Positions 15,835-23,980 of a DNA stretch of 64,000 nt are shown one piece after another. The notes beneath the pieces are model-generated. The model was not told the origin of the DNA. It worked only from the letters and a program-made list of their open reading frames with translations, and did no database searches. Location of the stretch: assembly GCF_003667505.1 (NCBI RefSeq), contig NZ_RCVJ01000116.1, positions 1 through 64,000 of the forward strand, written 5' to 3'. The stretch is from Micromonospora sp. BL4. Its GTDB lineage: Bacteria > Actinomycetota > Actinomycetes > Mycobacteriales > Micromonosporaceae. Every line of letters starts with the position of its first letter. Position 1 is the first letter of the stretch. The position numbers and the translations under genes were made by a program.

Positions 15835-16671
15835 ATGAGCGGGCACGTGACGGCGCCGGCGGCGGCGCTCGCCGACGAGCTGCCGAGCTGGGTGACGCTG
15901 CTGCGCGCGCCGAACCCGGGCCCGATGACCCTCGACGGCACCAACACCTGGGTGCTGCGGGCGGCCCCGGGCGAGCCGGCGGTGGTGATCGACCCCGGCC
16001 CGGCCGACGAGGGGCACCTCGCGGCGATCGCCGCGCACGGGCCCGTCGGCGTCGTGTTGATCACCCACGGCCATCCCGACCACACCGAGGGCGCGCCGCG
16101 GCTGAGTGAACTGCTCGGCGGCGTGCACGTCCTCGCCGTCGACCCGGCGCACACCATCGGCGGTGAGCCGTTGGCCGGGCCGGGCGCGCACCTCGACGGC
16201 CTCGGCCTCACGATCCGTCCGCTGGACACCCCCGGGCACACCGCCGACTCGGTCTGCTTCCTGGTCGAGCGCGGCGACGAGCGGGTGGTGCTGACCGGTG
16301 ACACCATCCTCGGCCGCGGCACCACCGTCGTGGCGCACCCGGACGGGCACCTCGGCGACTACCTGACCAGCCTGGAGCTGCTCAGCGCGTACCGGGGGAT
16401 CCCGGCGCTGCCCGGGCACGGCCCGGCGCTGGCCGACTGCGCCGCCGCCGCCGAGTTCTACCTCGCCCACCGCCGGGCCCGGCTCGACCAGGTCCGGGCG
16501 GCCGTCGCCGCGGGCGCCCGCACCCCCGGCGAGGTGGTCGCCGTGGTCTACGCGGACGTGGACCGCTCGCTCTGGTGGGCTGCCGAGTGGTCGGTCCGCG
16601 CCCAGCTCGAACACCTGGGTGTGGGCACCGGGGAATCTGAGCCCGGGGTCAGCGGGTTGGAGCAGACGTGA
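15835..16671 (+). CDS. Metallo-beta-lactamase-fold hydrolase (LACTB2/glyoxalase II-like)
   Basis: A 278-aa MBL-fold hydrolase (M. tuberculosis Rv3677c-like). The zinc motif THGHPDH is at residues 77-83, with the further metal ligands in DTPGHTADS, LTGDTILGRG (bridging Asp) and LPGHGPA. After about residue 205 a small helical C-terminal domain (RARLDQVRAAVAAGARTPGE) resembles the winged-helix tail of LACTB2-type enzymes, some of which are endoribonucleases. Thioester or RNA substrates are both possible. The stop overlaps the next start as GTGA, so the cyclase gene has been fitted into its transcription unit. Confidence 0.88.
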   Translation: MSGHVTAPAAALADELPSWVTLLRAPNPGPMTLDGTNTWVLRAAPGEPAVVIDPGPADEGHLAAIAAHGPVGVVLITHGHPDHTEGAPRLSELLGGVHVLAVDPAHTIGGEPLAGPGAHLDGLGLTIRPLDTPGHTADSVCFLVERGDERVVLTGDTILGRGTTVVAHPDGHLGDYLTSLELLSAYRGIPALPGHGPALADCAAAAEFYLAHRRARLDQVRAAVAAGARTPGEVVAVVYADVDRSLWWAAEWSVRAQLEHLGVGTGESEPGVSGLEQT

Positions 16672-19600
16672 CCTGCCCCGTGTGTGGAACCGTCGCCGTT
16701 CCCGGTGCCCGGTTCTGCCACAACTGCGGGGCCGCGCTACCGGCCGCCGCGACGTTGCCGGCGGCCGAGCGCCGGGTGGTCACCGTGCTCTTCGGCGACC
16801 TCTCCGAATTCACCTCGTGGTCGGAGGATCTCGACCCGGAACGCGTCGGAGCGGTCACCGACCGGGTGCTCGCGGCCCTCGCCGGAGCGGTGAAGACCTT
16901 CGGCGGGCACGTCGACAAGCTGACCGGTGACGGGATCATGGCCGTCTTCGGCGCTCCGGTGGCGCACGAGGACGACGCCGAGCGGGCCGTCCGGGCCGCC
17001 CTGTCCATGCAGCGGGCGGTCCGCCGGGTGCTCGACGACGAGCGGGGTGGCGGCGCGCCGCTCGGGCTGCGGGTCGGGCTGAACACCGGCGACGTCATCG
17101 CGGGCATCCAGGCCGCCATCGAGTACACGGTCATCGGAGACACGGTCAACACCGCCGCCCGGCTGGCCGACGCCGCCGCCGTCGGCGCGGTCTATGCCGG
17201 CGGCCGGACCTCCGCCGCCACCCGGCACGTGGCCTCGTGGCGGGCGCTGCGCCCGCTGCGGCTCAAGGGCAAGCGCGAACCGGTCGAGGCGTACGAGCTG
17301 CTGGGTCTGCTGGACGCGCCGGGCACCCGGTCGGGGCTCGGTGACGAGGCGCCCTACGTGGGCCGGGAGACCGAGATCGGTCGGGTCGCCGGCCGGCTCG
17401 CCGAGGTGATCGACCAGGGTGACCCGCGAGTGCTGCTGATGACCGCCGAGGCGGGCATCGGCAAGTCCCGCTTCGCCGCCGAGGTGGAACGGCTCGCCGC
17501 CGGATACGACGTGGGCGCCGGCCGGTACGCCGCGCACACCGGCGCCCGGGTGCTCTCGGTGCGCTGCGCCGCCTTCGGTGAGCGGCGTCGGCTCGCGCCG
17601 CTGGCCGACCTGGTCCGCGCCGCGGTCGGCCTGCCCGGTGACGCGGCCACCGCGCTGACCCGGCCGGCGGTGGAGGAGCGGTTTCGCCGGCTCGGCCAGC
17701 GGCTCGCCCGCGCCGGCGGTGAGACGGCGCCGATCGCCACCGACCAGCTGCTCGCGCTGCTCGGCTACGCCGAGCTTCCCGCCCACGCCGGCACCGACAA
17801 CGGCGAGTGGGCGGGCGTGCCGGCGGCCGACGCCGAGGCGGTGCCGAACGCGGTCGCCGACCTGCTCAGCGGGCTCGCCGCGGAGGCGCCGCTGGTGATC
17901 GTGGTGGACGATCTGCACGACGCCACCGCCGAGACGATCCGTGCGCTGGGGCTGACCCTGTCCCGGCTCACCGGCCCCGTGCTGGTGCTGCTGCTCGGCC
18001 GCCCCGAGCTGGTCCGTACCGCCGGTGCGCTGACCCGGGTCGCGGACGCCGAGGTGCACTCGCTGCCGCCGCTGCGCGGCGCCGACGCGGCTCGGCTGCT
18101 GACCAGTTACCTAGGTGGCGGCAAGCTGCCGCCGGCCGACGCGGACCGGCTGCTCGCCACCGCCCAGGGCAACCCGTTCTACCTGGCCGAGCTGGTCACC
18201 CTGCTGATCGAGCGCGGGGCGCTCACCACGGTGGAGCCGGCACGCGGTGTCCGTGACCCGGTGGAGCCGGCGCGCGGTGTCCGTGCCGCACCCGGCGAGC
18301 GGGACCAGGGCTCGACTGCCGGCTGGCGGCTGGTGCCCGGCTCGCTGGGCAGCCGGCTGCTCTCCCGCGACCTCGCCGCGGTGCTCGCCGCCCGGATCGA
18401 CGCGCTCCCGCCGGACGCCCGCTCGGTGCTGCGCGACGCCGCCGTCATCGGTGACACGGTGCCGACGGGCGCTCTGGAGGCGCTGCGCGAGCAGCACGGC
18501 GGCCGCGACGGCCGGCCCTCGGCCGTGGCCGCGGTGGAACTCGATCGGGCCGTCGACGAGCTGCTGCAACGCCGGATGCTGCACCGCACCCGCCTCGGCT
18601 ACGCGTTCGCCACCCCGCTGATGCGGGAGGCGGCGTACGCGGGGGTGAGCAAGGCGGAGCTGGCCGAGCGGCACGCCGCGCTGGCCCGCTGGGCGGCGCC
18701 GCGGGACGAGGCCAGGGCCGGCACGCCGGGCGGGTTCACCGACGAGGCCCGGGACGACTTCGTGGCCACCCACGTCGAGCGGGCCGCCACGCTCGCGGAC
18801 GCGGTGAAGTTGCGCCCGGACGCGCCGGCCCGCGCGGTGGTTCCGCTCGGGGTCGCCGCGCTGGGCCGGGCCGCCCGCCGGTCGCTGTCGGCCGGCGAGC
18901 CGGCGCTGGCCGTGGAGTACGCCGAGCGCGCCACCGAACTGGCCCGCGACGGGGTTCCGGCGGCCGACCGGGTGGTGCACGCCCGGGCGCTGCTCCAGAT
19001 CGGCCGGGTCGTCGACGCGCTCGCCTACGCCGAGAAGATCGCCGCGAACGCGGGGGACGAGGCCGTTCGGGCCAGTGCCCTGCTCCTCGCCGGGCAGGCT
19101 CAGCAGACCCTCGGCGACCAGGGCCGGGCGGTGGCCGCCTGGCAGGAGGCGTTGCAGGTGGCCACGGCCGGCGGGCTGCCCACCCTGCGCGCCTCGGCGA
19201 TGCGTCGGCTCGGCATGGCGGAATTCGTGACCGGGCGGCTGAGTCAGGCGAGCAGCCGGTTGGCCGCCGCGTACCAGGTCAGCCTCGGCGCGCAGGACCG
19301 GCGCGGGCAGGCCTGGTCCCTGCAGAACCTGGCGTGGGTGACCACCACCCGGGGCGACTTCGCCGGCACCGACGCGGTGCTGGGCCGGGCCGCCCGGCTC
19401 TTCGCCGAGCTGAAGGACCCGTACGGGCGGGCCTGGCTGCGGGGCACCACGGCGTTCGCCCGCCTGCTCGCCGGCCGGCTGCGCGAGGCGTGCCGGTTGG
19501 CGCAGGTCTTCCTGCCCTTCGGCGAGCGGGTCGGTGAGGCGTGGGCGGTGGGCACGCTGCGGGCGGTGGCGGCGTTCGCCACGGCCGAGCTGGGCGAGCT

Positions 19601-20315
19601 GGCCGAGGCGGACCGGGAGGCCCGGCGGGCGTACCGGGAGTTCGCGGCCGCGTCCGACGACTGGGGGCGCGGGTTCGCGCTGGTGGTCCGCGCCGTGGTG
19701 GCGCGCGGGCTGGGAGAGCCGGAGCACGCGGCCGACCTGCTCACCGACGCCCTGGCGTACGCCGAGCGGACCTCGCATCCGCTGCTCACCGGGATGGCGG
19801 GCACGCTGCGGGGCTTCGTGGCGATGGACATGGGTGACTGCGAGACCGCCGAGCGGTTTGCCCGTGCGGTGCTGACCGCCGTGGAACCGCACAACCCGCA
19901 GGCGCCGGCGCAGGTCGCGCCCCGGGTGCTGCTGGCGACCGCCCGGTTGGCGGCCGGCGACTCGGCGACCGCGGTCGGGCTGCTCGCCCCGGTGGCCACC
20001 GCTGCCGCGAACGCGCCGTCGCTGCTCTTCTCCCGCCGCCAGACGATGGCCCGGTACGCGTCGGCGCTGCTCGCCCACGGTCAGCGGGACCAGGCGCTGG
20101 ACTGGGCGCGGCGGGCGGTCACCGCACCGGCCGAGGACGTGCGCAGCCAGGTGATCGCGGCCAGCGTGCTGGCCGAGGCGTTGGCCGCCTGCGGTCGCCC
20201 GGCCGAGGCGCTGTCCTGTGCCGACGAGGCGGTCCGCCTGGCGTACGCCACCGAGCAGCGCAGCGAGCGCGCCGAGGCGGACGCGCTGCGTGCCCGCCTC
20301 ACCACCACCTCCTGA
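16668..20315 (+). CDS. Class III adenylate cyclase domain fused to AAA ATPase and TPR repeats
   Basis: A 1215-aa cytoplasmic signalling protein. Residues 3-20 form a zinc ribbon (CPVC ... CHNC). A class III cyclase domain follows (about 36-205) with both metal Asp residues (D44 in LFGDLSEFT, D88 in TGDGIMAVFG), an adenine-specifying-type Lys (K84) and the GDTVNTAARL segment with catalytic Asn and Arg, so it looks active. Next is an AAA_16/NACHT-like ATPase with P-loop TAEAGIGKSRF and Walker B LVIVVDDLHD. The last 500 residues are TPR-like helical repeats. It should make cAMP in response to a ligand sensed by the ATPase/TPR part. GTG 16668 overlaps the hydrolase stop. A 30-bp near-duplication sits at 18231-18285. 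Confidence 0.88.
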   Translation: MTCPVCGTVAVPGARFCHNCGAALPAAATLPAAERRVVTVLFGDLSEFTSWSEDLDPERVGAVTDRVLAALAGAVKTFGGHVDKLTGDGIMAVFGAPVAHEDDAERAVRAALSMQRAVRRVLDDERGGGAPLGLRVGLNTGDVIAGIQAAIEYTVIGDTVNTAARLADAAAVGAVYAGGRTSAATRHVASWRALRPLRLKGKREPVEAYELLGLLDAPGTRSGLGDEAPYVGRETEIGRVAGRLAEVIDQGDPRVLLMTAEAGIGKSRFAAEVERLAAGYDVGAGRYAAHTGARVLSVRCAAFGERRRLAPLADLVRAAVGLPGDAATALTRPAVEERFRRLGQRLARAGGETAPIATDQLLALLGYAELPAHAGTDNGEWAGVPAADAEAVPNAVADLLSGLAAEAPLVIVVDDLHDATAETIRALGLTLSRLTGPVLVLLLGRPELVRTAGALTRVADAEVHSLPPLRGADAARLLTSYLGGGKLPPADADRLLATAQGNPFYLAELVTLLIERGALTTVEPARGVRDPVEPARGVRAAPGERDQGSTAGWRLVPGSLGSRLLSRDLAAVLAARIDALPPDARSVLRDAAVIGDTVPTGALEALREQHGGRDGRPSAVAAVELDRAVDELLQRRMLHRTRLGYAFATPLMREAAYAGVSKAELAERHAALARWAAPRDEARAGTPGGFTDEARDDFVATHVERAATLADAVKLRPDAPARAVVPLGVAALGRAARRSLSAGEPALAVEYAERATELARDGVPAADRVVHARALLQIGRVVDALAYAEKIAANAGDEAVRASALLLAGQAQQTLGDQGRAVAAWQEALQVATAGGLPTLRASAMRRLGMAEFVTGRLSQASSRLAAAYQVSLGAQDRRGQAWSLQNLAWVTTTRGDFAGTDAVLGRAARLFAELKDPYGRAWLRGTTAFARLLAGRLREACRLAQVFLPFGERVGEAWAVGTLRAVAAFATAELGELAEADREARRAYREFAAASDDWGRGFALVVRAVVARGLGEPEHAADLLTDALAYAERTSHPLLTGMAGTLRGFVAMDMGDCETAERFARAVLTAVEPHNPQAPAQVAPRVLLATARLAAGDSATAVGLLAPVATAAANAPSLLFSRRQTMARYASALLAHGQRDQALDWARRAVTAPAEDVRSQVIAASVLAEALAACGRPAEALSCADEAVRLAYATEQRSERAEADALRARLTTTS
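18231..18285 (+). repeat. In-frame tandem duplication inside the cyclase gene
   Basis: A 25-bp unit (18231-18255) recurs at 18261-18285 with one substitution, period 30 bp. It encodes VEPARGVRDP followed by VEPARGVRAA in a linker after the ATPase domain. The frame is kept. Confidence 0.85.
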
Positions 20316-20475
20316 TCCCGCCCTCTCCCGGCCCCGCGCCGATGTCGGGAGGCTGCCGTGGCGTGGGTCGGTTATTGACGGTTTCGGGGATGTGGTGGTC
20401 GGGGTGAGCGGCTAGCGTGTCAACACCGTGCGGGGTCCACAGTGGCGACCTTCGCCGTGCCTGGGGAGGCTCTCC

Positions 20476-21000
20476 ATGAAGCTGCCGCGTTCCGTGGCGG
20501 GTTGGACCATCGCGGTCTTCGGCGTGCTGGCGCTCTTGATGGGAGCGCTCGGGCTGCTCTGGCCGGAGGCGATGCTGCGCCTGCTCGGGCTGGACGTTCC
20601 GGCCACCCGTGCCGTCGGTGACCACACCGGCACCTTTCTGCTGGCGTCCTCGATGGCGTCGTTCAACATGGGCGTCTACTACCTGCTCGCCACGGTGACC
20701 GAGTGGCGGGCGTTCTACCGGTTCACGGTGGTCTTCCGGCTGGTCACGTTCACCGTGTTCAGCATCGCCGTGCTGGCCGACATCGCCCCCGACCGGTTCT
20801 TCGGGGTGGCCGCCTGGGAGGGCCTGGGCGCGTTGGCCACCGCCGTCGGCCTGCGCGTGGACTCGCGCAGGGGCGCGCCGACCGGCGCCGGCGCGACGCC
20901 GGAACGCACCGCTGCGACGGCTGATGGCACCGACGTGGCCGGCGACGTCGGAGAGGGACCGGGCGCGGCCGGTGCCGCTCCGGCGGACGCGGTGCGCTGA
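20476..21000 (+). CDS. Four-TM membrane protein, function unknown
   Basis: A 174-aa protein with about four hydrophobic helices in its first 125 residues (GWTIAVFGVLALLMGALGLL, TFLLASSMASFNMGVYYLLA, VFRLVTFTVFSIAVLADI, AWEGLGALATAVGL) and a disordered Ala/Gly-rich tail. I do not recognise a named family. ATG 20476 is chosen for its strong GGGGAGG Shine-Dalgarno 6 nt upstream. A GTG 48 bp earlier (20428) sits 9 nt after a TAGCGT -10 at 20413, which more probably marks a transcription start giving a leader of about 50 nt. It precedes the kinase gene by 30 bp. Confidence 0.65.
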   Translation: MKLPRSVAGWTIAVFGVLALLMGALGLLWPEAMLRLLGLDVPATRAVGDHTGTFLLASSMASFNMGVYYLLATVTEWRAFYRFTVVFRLVTFTVFSIAVLADIAPDRFFGVAAWEGLGALATAVGLRVDSRRGAPTGAGATPERTAATADGTDVAGDVGEGPGAAGAAPADAVR

Positions 21001-21018
21001 GCCACCGGCAGGGTTGGG

Positions 21019-21024
21019 TATTTT
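21019..21024 (+). promoter_or_regulatory. Leaderless -10 TATTTT for the kinase gene
   Basis: TATTTT, then 6 nt (CGAGCA) to GTG 21031. No ribosome-binding site is visible. Confidence 0.55.
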
Positions 21025-21030
21025 CGAGCA

Positions 21031-22542
21031 GTGACCGACACCCCGACCGGCGGCTTGCCGGTGCCGAACGTGCCCGGTCTGACCGACTTGCGGGTGTTTG
21101 CCCGAGGTGGTTACGCGACCGTCTACCAGGCCACCCAGATCTCGGTGGGCCGTGAGGTCGCCGTCAAGGTGGAGAACCGCACGCTGGACAGCGAGCGCGA
21201 CCAGGCCCGCTTCCTGCGTGAGGCGCGGGCGGCCGGGCGGATGTCGTCACACCCGCACGTCGTGGACCTCTTCGACGTCGGGGTCACCGTCGACCAGCAT
21301 CCCTACCTGATCATGGAACTCTGCGACGGTTCGTACGCCGAACGGATGCGCACCTCGCCGCTGGGCCCGGTGGAGGCCCGTGACCTCGGCCTGAAGATCG
21401 CTGACGCCCTGGCCCACTCGCACGCGGCCGGGGTGCTGCACCGGGACGTGAAGCCCGCGAACATCCTCTACTCGCACTTCAACTCGGCGGTGCTGGCCGA
21501 CTTCGGGCTGGCCGTGCTGGCCGAGGCCCGGGACGCCTCGGTCACCCTGGAGGTGCTCACCCCGGCGTACGCGCCGCCGGAGATGTTCAACCACAGCCCA
21601 CCGTCGCCGGCCGTCGACGTGTACGCGCTCTGCGCCACCCTCTACGCGGTGATGCACGGCCGGCCGCCGCGCTGGCAGTCCGAGCGCAACCCCAGCCTCG
21701 TCACCGTGCTGGAGATGTTCAACCAGCCGGTTCCCCGCCTGCCCGGCGTACCGGACGAGCTGATCGACGTCCTCCGCGCCGGCATGGCCAACGACCCGGC
21801 CGATCGACCTTCCGCTCTCGAACTGCACGACCTGCTCTCCAACCTGCCGCTCGGCCCGCCGTCGGCGCCGGTCAGCGGCGCCCCGGTCAGCGGTGGCACG
21901 GTCAGCGGTGGCACGGGCCACGCCGGCCCGTACGTCGCCGGCCAGCCGCTGCCGCGCCCCCCGGTTGAGGACATCCACCCGACGGTCCCCGGTGGCCGGC
22001 GCTGGCGGCGCTGGTTCCTCGGTGGCGCCGGAGCGCTCGCGATCGCCGCCTCCGCCAGCGCCGGCGCCTGGATGGCCGGCAGCGGCCCACCACCCGACCC
22101 GTCCCCCTCGGTCAGCCGGGTCGCCGCGCCGGCGACCGGGCCGCTTCCCGGCTGCACGACCGGCACCGGCGCGCCCACCGCTCTGCCCTCGGGTGCCCGG
22201 TGCCTGCCGGAGTTGGAGTGCTTCGGTCCGGTGCGGATCCGCGGCACCCGCGCCGAGGCGGCCCGGGTCCCCTGCGTCGGCCGGCACACCTGGGAGACGT
22301 ACGCCGAGGGCATCCTGCCGGTGTCGCTGGTCGGCGCCGAGTATGACGACGTGGTCGCCGCCGAGCCGGTGCGCCAGGTGTGCAGCGCGGCCACCTTCCG
22401 ACTGACCACGGGAATCACCGAGCCGGTCGGCTGGCACCTGGAGGTGCTGCCGCCGGTGGACGGCAGCCTCGACCGGACCTACCGGTGCCTGGCCGGGCGG
22501 GGTGTCGACGCGCTCACCGCGCCCACGCTCACCGGTCGCTGA
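21031..22542 (+). CDS. Membrane Ser/Thr protein kinase with extracytoplasmic Cys-rich domain
   Basis: A 503-aa Hanks-type (PknB-like) kinase. The N-terminal catalytic domain (about 18-275) has a Gly-rich loop (ARGGYATVY), ATP-binding Lys K46 (VAVKVE), catalytic HRDVKPAN (D139), DFGLA and an APPEM substrate-anchoring motif, so it should be active. A Ser/Gly/Pro linker (APVSGAPVSGGTVSGGT) leads to a TM helix at about 328-350. The outside domain of about 150 aa has six cysteines, likely disulfides, and no PASTA repeat. It probably senses an extracellular cue and phosphorylates cytoplasmic targets. The 3' end overlaps a convergent gene by 14 bp, and a solute-binding lipoprotein gene follows. Confidence 0.9.
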   Translation: MTDTPTGGLPVPNVPGLTDLRVFARGGYATVYQATQISVGREVAVKVENRTLDSERDQARFLREARAAGRMSSHPHVVDLFDVGVTVDQHPYLIMELCDGSYAERMRTSPLGPVEARDLGLKIADALAHSHAAGVLHRDVKPANILYSHFNSAVLADFGLAVLAEARDASVTLEVLTPAYAPPEMFNHSPPSPAVDVYALCATLYAVMHGRPPRWQSERNPSLVTVLEMFNQPVPRLPGVPDELIDVLRAGMANDPADRPSALELHDLLSNLPLGPPSAPVSGAPVSGGTVSGGTGHAGPYVAGQPLPRPPVEDIHPTVPGGRRWRRWFLGGAGALAIAASASAGAWMAGSGPPPDPSPSVSRVAAPATGPLPGCTTGTGAPTALPSGARCLPELECFGPVRIRGTRAEAARVPCVGRHTWETYAEGILPVSLVGAEYDDVVAAEPVRQVCSAATFRLTTGITEPVGWHLEVLPPVDGSLDRTYRCLAGRGVDALTAPTLTGR

Positions 22543-22870
22543 GCCCGCCCGACCCGCGCCGCCGGTCACGCACCGCACGCAACGCGTCCCGGCTGTCCAG
22601 GGCTTCGAGGGTGTCCGCGTCGATCCCGTACGGCATCAACTCCGGTGGCCCGGCGGCGAGCGGACGGTCCACCGGCTCGGGGTCGTCGCCCTGCCGGGCC
22701 GCGGACACGGACACCCCCGCCACCATGGTCAGCAGGACGCAGAGCAACGCGAGGACCACGCCGAGGAGATCCTGACGGCGCCAGACGACCAGCATGACCA
22801 GCAGCGCAACGGCTCCCAGCGCCGCCACCACCGCTACCGTCCGCGCATCAGGCCTGGACAATCGACTCAC
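22529..22870 (-). CDS. Small two-TM membrane protein, 113 aa
   Basis: A small protein with two hydrophobic helices (TVAVVAALGAVALLVMLVVW and LLGVVLALLCVLLTMVAGVS) followed by a polar tail (DPEPVDRPLAAGPPELMPYG ...). No family recognised. GTG 22870 follows a clear GGAGGG Shine-Dalgarno. The gene is convergent with the kinase and the two reading frames overlap by 14 bp at their 3' ends. The tail is therefore antisense to the last kinase codons, and read-through could produce antisense RNA to the kinase. The position between kinase and lipoprotein genes suggests, but does not prove, a shared role. Confidence 0.65.
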   Translation of the reverse strand: MSRLSRPDARTVAVVAALGAVALLVMLVVWRRQDLLGVVLALLCVLLTMVAGVSVSAARQGDDPEPVDRPLAAGPPELMPYGIDADTLEALDSRDALRAVRDRRRGSGGLSDR

Positions 22871-23038
22871 CCCTCCAGCATGTCGTCGCAGGACCCGCTG
22901 TCAACCGCAGACCTGCCCGGCGTGCCGATCGGCGTCGCCAATCGGACCAGTCGACATGACCGGTCAGCGTCCACACGGAGTGGACGGAAGCCACTACTCT
23001 CGGTGTCCCGCAGGCCGGTTCCGTCAGCGAGGTCGCCC

Positions 23039-23980
23039 ATGAACACACGCACCGCACAGTCCCGGCTCCGCGCGATGGCGACGACGCTGGCGGTCGCCCT
23101 GACCCTCACCCTCGCCGCCGCCGCCGGCTGCGACAGCCGGCAGCAGCCGGACCTGCCGTCGGTGCAGGAAAAGCTGCGCGAGACGCACATCTACGGCCAG
23201 TCGAAGCTGCGCATCGGCGTCGCCACCAACGAGCCACTGATGGGCGAGCTGCGCAACGGCCAGCACGTCGGCTTCGATGTCGAGATCGGCCGGTACGTCG
23301 CCGCCTCGCTCGGCTACGAGGGCGACCAACGGCTGGAGTTCGTCTCGGTGTCCACGGAGGACCGGATTCCGGCCCTGCAGGGCGGCACGGTCGACCTGGT
23401 GGTGTCGAGCTTCTCCATGACCGAGGACCGCAAGAAGCTGGTCAACTTCGCCGGGCCGTACTTCGTCACCACGCAGGAGGTGATGGTGCCGACCCGGCTC
23501 AAGGACCGGATCCGCACCATCGAGGACCTCCGCGACCCGGCCTACAAGGTCTGCACGAGCGGCGGGTCCACGACCGAAGCCGAGCTGGAGAAGCACCAGG
23601 TCAAGACGTTCGTGGTGAAGGACGTCGGCGACTGCGTCGACGGCATCCGGAAAGGGCGGTACGACGCCGTCAGCTCCGACGAGGCGATCCTCGCCGGTTT
23701 CCTGGCCAGCTTCCCCAAGGAGTTCGAGATCGTCGACATGCCGTTCGGCACCAGCGAGCTGCTGGGCATCGGCGTCCCGATCGGCGACCCCGCGCTGCGC
23801 GACCTCGTCGCGTTCTTCCTTCAGAAGAGCTACCAGCAGGGCCGGGACGGGCAGGCGAGCCCCTGGCAGACCGCGTACAACCGGACCTTGGGCCCCTGGC
23901 TGAAGGCCGAGAAGCGCCAGCCGCAGCCGCTGGAGGTGCCGAAGCTGGTCGACTTCGACGACAAGGCGCCCGCGAAGTGA
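23039..23980 (+). CDS. Glutamate-type solute-binding lipoprotein (GlnH-like)
   Basis: A 313-aa SBP_bac_3 lipoprotein. The signal peptide ends in a lipobox, LAAAAGC, with C31 as the lipidated residue. The mature part has the expected core: LRIGVATNEPLMG, GFDVEIGRYVA, RIPALQGGTVDLVVSSFS(M)T, and RYDAVSSDEAILAG. It should bind a polar amino acid such as glutamate or aspartate outside the membrane. No permease or ATPase gene is near, so it may feed a sensor rather than a transporter, as GlnH does for PknG through the membrane protein GlnX in M. tuberculosis. ATG 23039 opens the signal peptide. Its stop overlaps the next gene as GTGA. Confidence 0.88.
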   Translation: MNTRTAQSRLRAMATTLAVALTLTLAAAAGCDSRQQPDLPSVQEKLRETHIYGQSKLRIGVATNEPLMGELRNGQHVGFDVEIGRYVAASLGYEGDQRLEFVSVSTEDRIPALQGGTVDLVVSSFSMTEDRKKLVNFAGPYFVTTQEVMVPTRLKDRIRTIEDLRDPAYKVCTSGGSTTEAELEKHQVKTFVVKDVGDCVDGIRKGRYDAVSSDEAILAGFLASFPKEFEIVDMPFGTSELLGIGVPIGDPALRDLVAFFLQKSYQQGRDGQASPWQTAYNRTLGPWLKAEKRQPQPLEVPKLVDFDDKAPAK

